In this document: piece after piece, positions 55,866 through 64,000 of the stretch | Position numbering within the stretch: position 1 is the first letter of the stretch | How the letters are laid out: each line of letters starts with the position of its first letter | NCBI RefSeq assembly: GCF_017352135.1 | Contig: NZ_CP071457.1 | Location: 62,001-126,000, forward strand | DNA from: Rhizobium lentis | Lineage (GTDB): Bacteria > Pseudomonadota > Alphaproteobacteria > Rhizobiales > Rhizobiaceae | Length of the DNA stretch: 64,000 nt | Direction of reading: 5' to 3' | The notes under the pieces: generated by a model | The model's database searches: none | What the model saw: the letters and a program-made list of their open reading frames with translations, nothing else | Told to the model about the DNA's origin: nothing | Made by a program: the position numbers and the translations under genes

Positions 55866-57740
55866 ATGGATCGAGTCTTCCTTGAATATTATGAGGAGGA
55901 ACTCACCCATATTCGTGCGCTTGCCGCCGAGTTCGCCCATATGCACCCCGCGATCGCGCGCAACCTTTCTCTGGATAGCATTCCGTGTCCCGACCCCTTT
56001 GTCGAACGGCTTCTTGACGGCGTCGCATTTCTGGCCGCGCGCACCCGCCAGAAGGTGGATGCCGAAAGCACGCGCTATGTTCGCAGCGTGCTTGAGAACT
56101 TCTATCCTGACCTCGTCTCGCCGGCTCCGGCGACAGCGATGGTCTTGCTGAAGCCAGGGCAGCAAGTTCAAACCATGCTTGCAGGTCATCTTTTGAAGCG
56201 GGGAACACGGCTCGTTTCGAGCGTCAGACCTGGAATTTCGACAAGGTCCATCTTCACCACGGTCCAGGACGTGACGCTCTGGCCGCTTGCGATCAGTTCC
56301 GTGACCTACATACAGGACCGAAGCGCACTCGCGGCGGCGGGGATCGGAGCCATTGACGGGGTTGCCGGCGCGTCCGCATTGAGCATCACGATCAATCGAA
56401 CCGGCCAGGGCAAGTTGGCCGACTTGTCGCTCGATCGTCTGGACTTTTATTTCAGTGAAAAGAGCAAGGCGCCGTTGCTTTTCGATACGCTATTCGGCGC
56501 CTGCGGTGGCGTAGGCGCGCGCCCGGAGGGGCGCGACAATCCCTTGGAGCCGCTCCCTGCGCCCGAGATGGTCGGCATATCGGACGACGAGGCGCTTATG
56601 CCTCGCACACGCGAAACTTTTGAGGGCTACCGGCTCCTGCGCGAATATTTTATCGCCCCCGAGCGGTTTCACTATGCGCGTGTGACAGGGATGCGACCGG
56701 TCGTTCGCCGGTGCGGCGAGAGGCTGGAACTGGTCTTCCTGCTTCGCCGGCCCGTTCCGGAGCTTGCCGGCCTCACTGCGAAGGATCTGGAGCTTTTCGC
56801 AACGCCGATCATCAACCTGTTCGAGCGCTCCTGCAGCGTCATTGAGCTCGATGCGCGGCGGACCCGGCAGGTCCTCCACGCTGATCGGACTCGGCCGCGC
56901 GATTTCGAAATCTATCGCGCCGTGCGTGTCGAGGACGCCGATGCCGAGGGTTCTGATGCGGAGATACCGGCACTTTTCAGTCTCGGACAGAACCGCACAA
57001 ACGGTTGGGTCTATTTTACAGAACGTCGCCCACGGCGTCCGAGCGAGGACGAGCTTCGTCAGGGACAAACCCGCACATCCTATGTCGGAGACGATGTCTT
57101 CATCACGCTCTCACGCCCGGCGCAGTCGAAAGCCGGACGACCGCTCAAGCGGATTGAAGTGACGGCCCTGTGCACCAACAGGGACCTGCCGATACTGGAC
57201 GACACGCCCTCCCTTACGCTCGAAAGCGGCGATCCTGTCGAGACCGTGCAATTGCTTGGCGCGCTGCGCCAGCCCTGGCCTGCCATTCCGGCAACGCTTC
57301 CTTCCGGCGCCGTCGAAGCCTCAAGAGCCGATGAACTCGCATGGCGATTTATCGCTCAATTGTCTCTGAACTTTCTCAGCCTGGCGGAGGAAGGCCGCGG
57401 GGTCGACCCTCTGCACGCCCTGCTCGATCTTTATGCGCAGCGGGGGGATCCAAGCCTCTCGCGGCATGTACGCGCCATTGCGAGAGTCGAGGCCCGACCT
57501 CTCATCGAGCGCCTGCCGATAGCTGGGCCGATGTGCTTTGCCCGCGGCAGCGACATCACGCTGCATGTCGACCAGTCGGTGCTTGCCGGGCATAGCGGTT
57601 TGTTACTTACGGCGCTGCTCTCGAGGCTTTTTGCCCGCTACGCAGCGATTAACGGATTCGTGCGAACGAGAGCGCGGATCCTGCAGAAACAGGAGGATGT
57701 GCTATGGCCGATAACGCCGGGCAACCGCTTCCTGATCTGA
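55866..57740 (+). CDS. tssF: T6SS baseplate protein TssF
   Basis: 624 residues, typical TssF/VasA length. N-terminal 'YYEEELTHIRALAAEFAHMHPAIARNL' (trimmed), 'CPDPFVERLLDGVAFLAARTR', 'VRSVLENFYPDLVSPAPA' and the C-terminal 'FARGSDITLHVDQSVLAGHSGLLLTALLSRLFARY' (parts) are conserved. It forms the baseplate wedge with TssG, TssE and TssK. It overlaps tssG by 37 bp, an unusually long but clean overlap. Confidence 0.95.
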   Translation: MDRVFLEYYEEELTHIRALAAEFAHMHPAIARNLSLDSIPCPDPFVERLLDGVAFLAARTRQKVDAESTRYVRSVLENFYPDLVSPAPATAMVLLKPGQQVQTMLAGHLLKRGTRLVSSVRPGISTRSIFTTVQDVTLWPLAISSVTYIQDRSALAAAGIGAIDGVAGASALSITINRTGQGKLADLSLDRLDFYFSEKSKAPLLFDTLFGACGGVGARPEGRDNPLEPLPAPEMVGISDDEALMPRTRETFEGYRLLREYFIAPERFHYARVTGMRPVVRRCGERLELVFLLRRPVPELAGLTAKDLELFATPIINLFERSCSVIELDARRTRQVLHADRTRPRDFEIYRAVRVEDADAEGSDAEIPALFSLGQNRTNGWVYFTERRPRRPSEDELRQGQTRTSYVGDDVFITLSRPAQSKAGRPLKRIEVTALCTNRDLPILDDTPSLTLESGDPVETVQLLGALRQPWPAIPATLPSGAVEASRADELAWRFIAQLSLNFLSLAEEGRGVDPLHALLDLYAQRGDPSLSRHVRAIARVEARPLIERLPIAGPMCFARGSDITLHVDQSVLAGHSGLLLTALLSRLFARYAAINGFVRTRARILQKQEDVLWPITPGNRFLI

Positions 57741-58771
57741 AGAATGACGCCGTCCGAGCCGAGCAGTTCGATTTTTTTGAGCTCCTGCGGCGGCTCGAAA
57801 ATGCAGACAGAATCTTCGGGCAGGCCGGCCCGCCGCAGCGGGAGCCAGCCAGGCTCGGGCAGCACATAAGGCTGGGTTTTGCCGTGCAGGACATTGCAAG
57901 GCTCGAGCCTTCCACCGAAACAGCGCCCGCCCGGGTAACGGTGGCCACGATCGGCTTGCTCGGTCCGGAAGGTCCGATGCCGCTTTATCTGACGCGCTGG
58001 GTGCTGGATCGCCTGTCGCAGCGTTGGTTTGCCGGTGCCGACATGCGCGAGGTCAGCGACACCACCTTCGTGGACTTCGTCAATGTGCTTCAACATCGCA
58101 TGATCGCACTTTTCTATCGGGCGTGGGCGGATGCCCACCCGGCCGTCCAGATCGAGCGCGCCGAGGGCGGTCGCATTCGCGCCATGGCTTCGGCCATGGC
58201 AGGGATCGGCCTGCGAGGCAGGACAGACCTTCAGCCGACTGCGATCGACATGACGAAGCTTGCTCACGCCGCAGCGCTTGCCCATCAAGTCGATGGGCCT
58301 GAAAGGCTCACGCAGTTTCTTGGCGATCATTTCAAGGTTCCCTTCAGGCTACGAGAATTTGTCGGCGTCTGGATGGACATACCGCAAAGGATCCAGTCCC
58401 GCCTTGCCGGCGCCTACGCACAGCTCTGCAGAAGCGCCACGATCGGGCCGAGAACATTCCAGCGACAGCAGAGGATCGAACTTTCCGTCGGACCATTGAC
58501 GCTTGATGACTACGCAGCCTTTCTGCCCGGCAGCGAACGGCGTACAACCTTGCAAACGGCAATCCGCGATCTGATGGGAAACGGGCTCGATGTGGATGTC
58601 AGGCTCGTGCTCAAACGAGACGAGGTTCCTGCAGCGCAACTGGGAAACGCGCGGCTCGGGCATATCGCCTGGCTTGCTCCGAAACCGGATCGAGGCGACG
58701 CGGCCGATTTGTGCATGCGCACCCTCGTTGGTTTTCGCCCAGAGATTGCGGAGGCCGCAGCATGGCCTTGA
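57704..58771 (+). CDS. tssG: T6SS baseplate protein TssG
   Basis: 355 residues. An AGGAGG site inside the end of tssF sets the ATG at 57704. 'FDFFELLRRLENADRIFGQAG', 'ATIGLLGPEGPMPLYLTRWVL', 'FVNVLQHRMIALFYRAWADAHP' and 'FRLREFVGVWMDIPQ' (some shortened) are TssG/VasB signatures. It joins two TssF copies in each baseplate wedge. It overlaps the FHA gene by 10 bp. Confidence 0.94.
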   Translation: MADNAGQPLPDLKNDAVRAEQFDFFELLRRLENADRIFGQAGPPQREPARLGQHIRLGFAVQDIARLEPSTETAPARVTVATIGLLGPEGPMPLYLTRWVLDRLSQRWFAGADMREVSDTTFVDFVNVLQHRMIALFYRAWADAHPAVQIERAEGGRIRAMASAMAGIGLRGRTDLQPTAIDMTKLAHAAALAHQVDGPERLTQFLGDHFKVPFRLREFVGVWMDIPQRIQSRLAGAYAQLCRSATIGPRTFQRQQRIELSVGPLTLDDYAAFLPGSERRTTLQTAIRDLMGNGLDVDVRLVLKRDEVPAAQLGNARLGHIAWLAPKPDRGDAADLCMRTLVGFRPEIAEAAAWP

Positions 58772-60036
58772 TCCTTACCCTTGAACAGTCCCCCAGGCCC
58801 CAGGCCGTGCGCCAGATGCGGCTCGTCGAGGGCGAGCTCGTCATCGGTCGCAGCGCAGACGCCGACTGGCGACTCGACGATCCGGACATGTATGTTTCCC
58901 GTGCCCATTGCACCATTGCTTGCGTTCACGGTCGATACCAGGTGACGGATACGTCAAGCGGCGGTCTCTTTATAGACGGGTCGCGCGCACCACTTGGAGC
59001 GGGAAATTCCGCTCCGTTGCATGACGGCGCCCGGCTGCAACTCGGCAATTATGTCGTCCGCGTCGAGATGCAAAGCACGCAGGCAGAGCGCCCACATGAA
59101 CAAGCGACATCGCCGCCGCCGGTCGGTTTCGAACGGGATTCGTTCTTCTCCGAACGCAGCGAGCCGGTTGAATCCCCCCGGCGGCCCTCCGGATTGCCCG
59201 ACCCGTTCGAACACCCCGCTGCGGCGCAGTTTGCCGATCCCGACCGGCAGGAACCGCAAAATAGCGCGCCCCTGTTCGACGATCCGTTCAGCCTCGATCC
59301 GCTGCCGGCCCAGCGGCAGGATAACCGAGGCTGGGATCTTTTTCTGCCGGGCACGGCTGCAGGGCAGCCGGCTCCGGAGATCGCCACACCACAACTCAGG
59401 CCGCAACCCAATCCGGAACCACCGCCGGTGCCGAGGCAGCAGAAGTCAGCGCCCATTGAGGCCGACCTTCGCGACGCCTTTCTGCGCGGATTGGGCTTCA
59501 GTGGCGAAGAATTTCCGTCTGCCGATCCCGTCGTCCAAATGGAGAATTTCGGTCGGGAATACCGGACGATGCTGGAAGGGTTAATCCATCTCCTGCGCAA
59601 GCGGGCCGAGGAGAAGGGCGAGGCCCGGATCGCACAGACTGTTGTCGGGGCCTCCGAGGTCAACCCTCTCAAATTCATGCCGACGGTCGACGATGTGATC
59701 GCGACGTTCCTCGCGCAACGCAATGCCGGCTTTCTGCCGCCCGAAGCGGCGATCAACGGTTCCATCCGCGATCTCGCCCACCATCATGTGCGCACGTGGC
59801 GCGGCGTCCAAGCCGCGCTGGCAAGGATGGTGGAGCGCTTCGATCCGGCAGCGCTGGAAAGCGAATTGAAGTCTCAATCGGCCTGGGACGCGCTGCTTGC
59901 GGGCGGGCGACGGGCAAAGCTCTGGGAACTTTACGAGAAACGCTATCGCGAAATAGCCAGGAGCGCATCTACGCGCTTCCTCGGCGAAATCGGCAGCGAT
60001 TTCCGGGACGGCTACGAAGAGGGGGAGAAAGAATGA
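58762..60036 (+). CDS. tagH: FHA-domain T6SS regulator (TagH/Fha)
   Basis: 424 residues from the ATG at 58762 preceded by GGAGG; an upstream extension of the frame lies inside tssG and is rejected. N-terminal FHA domain: 'GELVIGRSADADWRLDDPDM' and 'VSRAHCTIA', with the phosphothreonine-binding Arg and Ser. A Pro-rich middle (about 110-240) follows, then a TagH C-domain: 'REYRTMLEGLIHLLRKRAEEKGEARI' (shortened), 'NPLKFMPTVDDVIATFL'. It is the likely target of the kinase at 49249 and phosphatase at 44705, turning secretion on when phosphorylated. Confidence 0.93.
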   Translation: MALILTLEQSPRPQAVRQMRLVEGELVIGRSADADWRLDDPDMYVSRAHCTIACVHGRYQVTDTSSGGLFIDGSRAPLGAGNSAPLHDGARLQLGNYVVRVEMQSTQAERPHEQATSPPPVGFERDSFFSERSEPVESPRRPSGLPDPFEHPAAAQFADPDRQEPQNSAPLFDDPFSLDPLPAQRQDNRGWDLFLPGTAAGQPAPEIATPQLRPQPNPEPPPVPRQQKSAPIEADLRDAFLRGLGFSGEEFPSADPVVQMENFGREYRTMLEGLIHLLRKRAEEKGEARIAQTVVGASEVNPLKFMPTVDDVIATFLAQRNAGFLPPEAAINGSIRDLAHHHVRTWRGVQAALARMVERFDPAALESELKSQSAWDALLAGGRRAKLWELYEKRYREIARSASTRFLGEIGSDFRDGYEEGEKE

Positions 60037-60497
60037 TGCTTCAACGACGTGGTTTCTTGATGATGCTCGGCGCGACAGGCTTGATTTCCGGCTGCGTGGG
60101 CGGTCCGCCAAAATCCTCGACCGTGACCGTAAAGGCGACGGGACAGGCGGGGATGAATCTTGCCGCTGATGGCGGGGATCGCCCGGTGACCGTGCTCGTT
60201 CTCAGGCTCAAGGATGTCGGAAAGTTCAATTCTGCCGATATTTTCGCCCTGCAGTCGGACCCTGCCTCCGCACTCGGGGCAGACCTTCTCGGCTCCGACC
60301 AGTTGACGGTCTCTCCCGGCGGATCGGCCACCAAGACGGTGGCGTTCCCGCCGGAAGCCACGTTCCTCGGGGTGGTGGCGTTTTTCAGGACCCCCGGCGG
60401 TCGTGTCTGGCGACAGGCCGTCCCGATAAGGCCGGAATCGACGGTGACGGCGAATGTGGCTTTGAGTAGCGGCGGCATGGCGCTCGCGCTCGCCTGA
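60033..60497 (+). CDS. tssJ: T6SS outer-membrane lipoprotein TssJ
   Basis: 154 residues. Tandem ATGs at 60033 and 60036 follow GGGGGAG; the first overlaps the tagH stop. The signal peptide 'MMLQRRGFLMMLGATGLISG' ends in a lipobox L-I-S-G-C with the lipidated Cys21. The mature domain has 'DRPVTVLVLRLKDVGKFNSADIFALQ' (parts) and 'TFLGVVAFFRTPGG', typical of TssJ. It anchors TssM to the outer membrane. Several rhizobial T6SS loci lack TssJ, so its presence separates this system from those. Confidence 0.9.
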   Translation: MMLQRRGFLMMLGATGLISGCVGGPPKSSTVTVKATGQAGMNLAADGGDRPVTVLVLRLKDVGKFNSADIFALQSDPASALGADLLGSDQLTVSPGGSATKTVAFPPEATFLGVVAFFRTPGGRVWRQAVPIRPESTVTANVALSSGGMALALA

Positions 60498-60514
60498 AGG
60501 GAGGGCGTTCCAGC

Positions 60515-61849
60515 ATGACGGACACGAATAAGGTGCTCTGGTCCGAGGGGCTTTTCCTGCGGACGCAGCATTTTCAGCAGCAAGACCGGTATACCGAGGC
60601 CCTGATACGCGGCGCGCTGCAGGCAGGGAGGTTGCAGACCTTCGGCTTTCGATCCCTTACGCTGGACACCGCACAGCTTGAAACAGGCCGCGTTGCCGTC
60701 TTGTCGGCGCGCGGCATTTTTCCGGACGGCACGCCCTTTTCCATTCCCGAGACGATGGATGCGCCGGTTCCATTGACCATCACCCGCGACATGGGTGCGG
60801 GGGCGGTGCAGCTTGCCCTGCCACTGGAACCGCCGGGCGGAGCGAGCTTCGATGCCGCTCATAGCGAGCCGACGGGTGCGCGTTATAAGGGGCAGATCGA
60901 ACGCGTGCGTGACGCCGTGCATGGGGGCGCCGACCCGGAAGAGATCGAGATCGCCCGCGCCCAAGCCCTGCTCCTGTCGCCTGTGCAGATGACCGGCGGC
61001 TATACCGCGATGCCGGTTGCGAAGGTCAACGGGCTGCTGGCCGACGGCAGCGTCGCGATGGGGGAAAACTTTCTGCCACCAGCCCTGACGACCGGCGCCG
61101 TGGCTTTCTACGGCCAGTTGATGCAGGAGGTGATAACCGGGCTCGACCGTATCGCCGATGCACATGGCAAAATGGTTCTTGGCGGCGCCGGCCGCAGCGT
61201 GGAAAATCTGCTGGTACTTGATCTCGCCAACACGGCACGTCCGCGGCTGGCCCACATGCTTCCCCAGGAGGTTTTCCACCCGGCGGAACTCTTTCTGGAA
61301 CTGAGCGGGCTTGCGGGGCGAATGGCGACCTACGGGTCCGGCTCCCGGCGGCTGACCGAGCTACCGACCTATGATCATATGGCGCCGGGACCTGCCTTTG
61401 CGGCGCTCGCAGACACTTTGCGTTCGCTCCTCCTCAGCCTGCGTTATGTCGAGCCCAAGTCGCGGGCATTGCCCGTGCTCAAACACGCGACCAATGTCTG
61501 GAAGGTTAGGGTCGACAATCCCGAATTGCTGACCGCCAGCCGCATTGTCGTGCGGGTCGGATGTGACATGTCCGAAGACGCGCTGCGCAAAATCTTCGTC
61601 GATCAGGTCACCGTGGGTGCCGCCGACGAATTCGAGGCGCTGTGGAAGTCACGACTGCCGGGCATTCGCCTGAAGCCGCTTCATTCGCAGCCCCGCGAGA
61701 TCCCCTATGACGGTGACCGTCTCTGCCTGGAACTCGATCAGCGCAGCGAGCATTGGGAATCTCTTCTGCGTTCGCCCGGCTTCGTGATCGGCGTGTCGGG
61801 CGTTTTGCCCAGCGAACCGCAGGTCGATTGCTATTCGGTTAACAGGTAG
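60515..61849 (+). CDS. tssK: T6SS baseplate protein TssK
   Basis: 444 residues. 'NKVLWSEGLFLRTQHFQQQDRY' (trimmed), 'GRVAVLSARGIFPDGTPFSIPE', 'YGSGSRRLTELPTYDHMAPGPAF' and 'NVWKVRVDNPELL' are characteristic. TssK trimers connect the baseplate to TssL and TssM in the membrane. GGGAGG lies upstream, 17 bp after tssJ. The end 'LPSEPQVDCYSVNR' is a usual C-terminus. Confidence 0.95.
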   Translation: MTDTNKVLWSEGLFLRTQHFQQQDRYTEALIRGALQAGRLQTFGFRSLTLDTAQLETGRVAVLSARGIFPDGTPFSIPETMDAPVPLTITRDMGAGAVQLALPLEPPGGASFDAAHSEPTGARYKGQIERVRDAVHGGADPEEIEIARAQALLLSPVQMTGGYTAMPVAKVNGLLADGSVAMGENFLPPALTTGAVAFYGQLMQEVITGLDRIADAHGKMVLGGAGRSVENLLVLDLANTARPRLAHMLPQEVFHPAELFLELSGLAGRMATYGSGSRRLTELPTYDHMAPGPAFAALADTLRSLLLSLRYVEPKSRALPVLKHATNVWKVRVDNPELLTASRIVVRVGCDMSEDALRKIFVDQVTVGAADEFEALWKSRLPGIRLKPLHSQPREIPYDGDRLCLELDQRSEHWESLLRSPGFVIGVSGVLPSEPQVDCYSVNR

Positions 61850-61853
61850 CGCC

Positions 61854-63179
61854 ATGGCAAGTGAGGATCCATTCGGTCTTTCGGGCGATAAGGGTCGCAC
61901 ACGCGTCCGCCCGGCGCCCTCGGCGAGCGCAAGACAGGTTCCTGCTGCCGGAACCCTGGCAAGAAGGGCGCGCTCTCATCCAAACAAACTGATCAGTGCT
62001 TTCGCCAGATTGCTGGAATTTGCACCGGAACTCGAAAGTGCGTTGCCACCGAGCAATCCAGAAGTGCTGCGAACGAGACTGATGGAAGAGCTTGTCGCCG
62101 CCCGCGACGCTGCGGTAGCCTCAGGTTCGGCGCTTGCGCGGGCGGACTCGGCTGCCTGGGCGGTCGCCTCGCTGCTCGACGATCTGGCGCTGAACACGCC
62201 CTGGGGTGGGGCAAGCGCATGGCCGCGCCAGCCGCTGGTCGTCATGCTCCGTGGCGATGTCGATGCCGGAGCGCAATTTTTTGCCCGGCTGGAAGAATTG
62301 GAGCGCCATCCCGGTCGTGACCAGGAATTACTCGAGCTTTATTATTTCTGCCTAGCGCTTGGTTTTCGCGGAAAGTACCGTGTGCCAGGGCGTGCCGGCG
62401 ACCGCTCGATCAGCGCCGTTCGCGCCGCCGCCGCTCGTTTTCTGCGTGACGCCGATGCTGAAGCTGCACCGCTCTCGCCCAGATGGGAGGGAGTTGTCGC
62501 GGCTGACGAGCCATTCCGTTTTGCCGTGCCGATCTGGGTCCTTGCCGTCGTTGCTGCAGCGCTGTCGACGGCAATTTACATGTTGCTGTCGATGCGGCTC
62601 GATACCAAGGCGGAGGAACTCGCAACGCTGGTGCGGGCATTGCCACCACCTGAGCGGGCGGAAATATATCGCCCCGAAAAGCGGACACCACCGCCGAGCG
62701 CACCACCCGTGGAGCCCGTTATTTTCCAATTGCTGCCGGAATTTCGCGCCGCAGCGCCCGCCTCCCTGCTGCCAGCACTGAAAGGCAATGAAAACGCCTC
62801 GTCAGTCACGCTTCTTTTGCAGTCAAGCACACCGGAGCTTTTCCAATCCGCTAGACCCGAATTGACGAAGAGCTTTGAACCGCTTGTTGCTTCCATCGCA
62901 GCGGTTCTCAAGCAGAATGCGGAGCTGATCGGCGGCATTACCATCACCGGGCACACGGATAATGTCCCGCTGCAAGCGAGCAATCCGCTGTCCAATAACC
63001 AGCGCCTCTCCGAGGCCCGCGCAGCAACGATTGCCTCAATGCTGGCCGCCTCCGGCGTGCCGACCGTACAGCTGAAATCGCAAGGACGCGCGGCGACACA
63101 GCCGCTTGTGGGAAACGACAGCCGCGAGGGTCGGGCCGCCAACCGCCGCATCGAAATCCTTATCCAAAAGAGGCTCTGA
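61854..63179 (+). CDS. tssL: T6SS protein TssL with C-terminal OmpA domain
   Basis: 441 residues. The cytosolic DotU-like domain has 'EELVAARDAAVASGSALARADSAAW' (parts), 'LLDDLALNTPWGGASAW' and 'YYFCLALGFRGKYRVPGRAG'. A membrane helix is near 222-245 ('FAVPIWVLAVVAAALSTAIY'). The periplasmic C-terminus is an OmpA domain: 'GITITGHTDNVPLQASNPLS' and 'NNQRLSEARAATIASML', ending 'GRAANRRIEILIQKRL'. This 'evolved' TssL can bind peptidoglycan itself. It is in the inner-membrane complex with TssM and TssJ. Confidence 0.94.
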   Translation: MASEDPFGLSGDKGRTRVRPAPSASARQVPAAGTLARRARSHPNKLISAFARLLEFAPELESALPPSNPEVLRTRLMEELVAARDAAVASGSALARADSAAWAVASLLDDLALNTPWGGASAWPRQPLVVMLRGDVDAGAQFFARLEELERHPGRDQELLELYYFCLALGFRGKYRVPGRAGDRSISAVRAAAARFLRDADAEAAPLSPRWEGVVAADEPFRFAVPIWVLAVVAAALSTAIYMLLSMRLDTKAEELATLVRALPPPERAEIYRPEKRTPPPSAPPVEPVIFQLLPEFRAAAPASLLPALKGNENASSVTLLLQSSTPELFQSARPELTKSFEPLVASIAAVLKQNAELIGGITITGHTDNVPLQASNPLSNNQRLSEARAATIASMLAASGVPTVQLKSQGRAATQPLVGNDSREGRAANRRIEILIQKRL

Positions 63180-63180
63180 G

Positions 63181-64000
63181 ATGGCGATCTTCAGGTTTCT
63201 CTGGGCTTTTCTCACCTCTCGCTGGCTCTGGACCTTCATCGGGCTCATTTTGCTGTCCCTCATCGTTTGGATATTCGGCCCTATCGTCAGCGTCGGAGAA
63301 AGTGCGCCGTTTGCTTCCGAGATCGTGCGACTGGTCATCATCGGCCTTTTGTTCCTCGTGTTCATCATCTGGTGGGTTGCGGCGCGGCGGCGCGCGGTGC
63401 GCGCCAACCGCCTCTTCGTTTCCGAGATTGCCCCTCAACTTGAGGCTCCGCCAAGTCCGGCTGAAGAGGGCGTCGCCGCCGTCGGAGTGAAATTCCGGGA
63501 GGTGATGGCGGGACTCAAACGCCAGAAGGTCGGCGGCCGAAAGTTTCTCCGCGAAATGCCATGGTATGTCATCATCGGCCCGCCTGCGACCGGCAAGACA
63601 ACAGCCCTGCGGCAATCCGGATTGAGCTTCCCGATCGATCTGACCGACGACCTTCACGGCGTTGGCGGCACGCGCAATTGCGACTGGTTCTTTACCGAGG
63701 AGGCGGTGCTGATCGATACGGCCGGTCGCTACGTTCAGCAGGAGAGCCAGCCGGAGGTCGATGCAGCGGAGTGGCTGGGATTCCTCGATCTGTTGAAAAA
63801 GCACAGGGGCCGTCGTGCGTTGAATGGGGTGATCGTGGCGCTCGGCATCGACACGCTTTCGGAAGACGATGCGGCGATCCGGATGCATGGCAGGCAGATC
63901 CGCAAACGCCTGGCCGAGCTTCAGGAACGCATCGGCATCCGCTTGCCCGTCTATCTCATGCTGACGAAAGCGGACCTGATAAAGGGCTTCGAGAGCTTTT
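63181..64000 (+). CDS. tssM: T6SS inner-membrane protein TssM, 5' part
   Basis: The gene starts one base after the tssL stop (AAGAGG upstream) and runs off the window; 273 codons are visible. Two membrane helices ('RWLWTFIGLILLSLIVWIF' and 'EIVRLVIIGLLFLVFIIWW') precede a nucleotide-binding domain with Walker A 'GPPATGKTT' at 133-141 and 'VLIDTAGRYV'. These are the N-terminal features of TssM/IcmF. It spans the periplasm and binds TssJ. Whether it keeps a normal C-terminal domain cannot be seen, which matters because a separate TssM-C-like gene lies at 41332. Confidence 0.93.
   Translation, partial: MAIFRFLWAFLTSRWLWTFIGLILLSLIVWIFGPIVSVGESAPFASEIVRLVIIGLLFLVFIIWWVAARRRAVRANRLFVSEIAPQLEAPPSPAEEGVAAVGVKFREVMAGLKRQKVGGRKFLREMPWYVIIGPPATGKTTALRQSGLSFPIDLTDDLHGVGGTRNCDWFFTEEAVLIDTAGRYVQQESQPEVDAAEWLGFLDLLKKHRGRRALNGVIVALGIDTLSEDDAAIRMHGRQIRKRLAELQERIGIRLPVYLMLTKADLIKGFESF

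Overview
The window looks like a chromosome or large replicon of a fast-growing rhizobium, most likely Rhizobium of the leguminosarum/etli group. This is inferred from high GC, strong G/C third-position bias, tightly packed operons with 4-bp ATGA overlaps, and the mix of ABC uptake operons, AraC regulators and a type VI secretion system (T6SS). No rRNA gene, intact tRNA gene or CRISPR array was seen.

Layout. (1) 1-702: C-terminal part of a NodT-type efflux outer-membrane factor. (2) 715-6625, minus strand: leucine-breakdown operon ivd-mccB-mccA-maoC-citE. Its gene set matches the M. tuberculosis leucine locus, which uses a CitE-type (R)-HMG-CoA lyase in place of the usual HMG-CoA lyase. (3) 6737-7450: a Phd-like antitoxin and PemK/MazF-like toxin pair preceded by three 9-bp iterons. 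(4) 7451-16671: an AraC regulator divergent from a seven-gene branched-chain amino/keto acid operon (short-chain dehydrogenase, thiolase, acyl-CoA dehydrogenase, and the four branched-chain 2-oxoacid dehydrogenase subunits). (5) 16952-19174: a GAF-PAS-GGDEF-EAL cyclic-di-GMP protein. (6) 19414-26203: ugpBAEC glycerol-3-phosphate uptake operon with a glycerophosphodiesterase, a DeoR/GlpR-type regulator and a HAD phosphatase. It is preceded by two GlpR-like palindromes, one overlapping a possible Pho box. (7) 26250-26819: a NUDIX protein. (8) 26917-35093, minus strand: a BMP-type nucleoside/purine ABC transporter, an 8-oxoguanine-deaminase-like amidohydrolase, a glutathione-transferase-like protein, and a Rieske oxygenase split into two genes. 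(9) 35215-36124: a degenerate acylphosphatase-like gene and a gene-poor stretch with insertion-sequence-like repeats. (10) 36125-40979: copper amine oxidase, a 57-residue membrane protein missed at usual length cut-offs, an APC permease whose ribosome binding site lies in a hairpin, and a divergent AraC regulator. (11) 41332-64000 (runs off the end): a T6SS locus. The minus strand carries clpV and pppA-(M15 peptidase)-(TssM C-terminal-like). The plus strand carries an OmpA protein and ppkA-tssA-tssB-tssC-hcp-tssE-tssF-tssG-tagH-tssJ-tssK-tssL-tssM.

How it works together. Regions 2 and 4 together cover breakdown of leucine, isoleucine and valine from the 2-oxo acids to acetyl-CoA, acetoacetate and propionyl-CoA precursors. 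Region 6 recovers phosphate and glycerol from phospholipid head groups. Region 8 appears to salvage purines or related heterocycles. The T6SS has the full threonine-phosphorylation switch (kinase, phosphatase, FHA protein) and several peptidoglycan-contacting parts: OmpA domains on TssL and on a separate protein, and an M15 peptidase resembling TagX. Effector genes (vgrG, PAAR) are not in the window and may lie beyond its right edge.

The most unusual items are the split Rieske oxygenase whose catalytic subunit has lost the cluster-binding core, the stand-alone TssM C-terminal protein and M15 peptidase coupled to the T6SS phosphatase, the RBS-sequestering hairpin and small membrane protein in the amine-oxidase operon, and a tRNA-3'-end-like remnant at the left edge of the T6SS region. 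All family assignments come from reading motifs, not from database searches.
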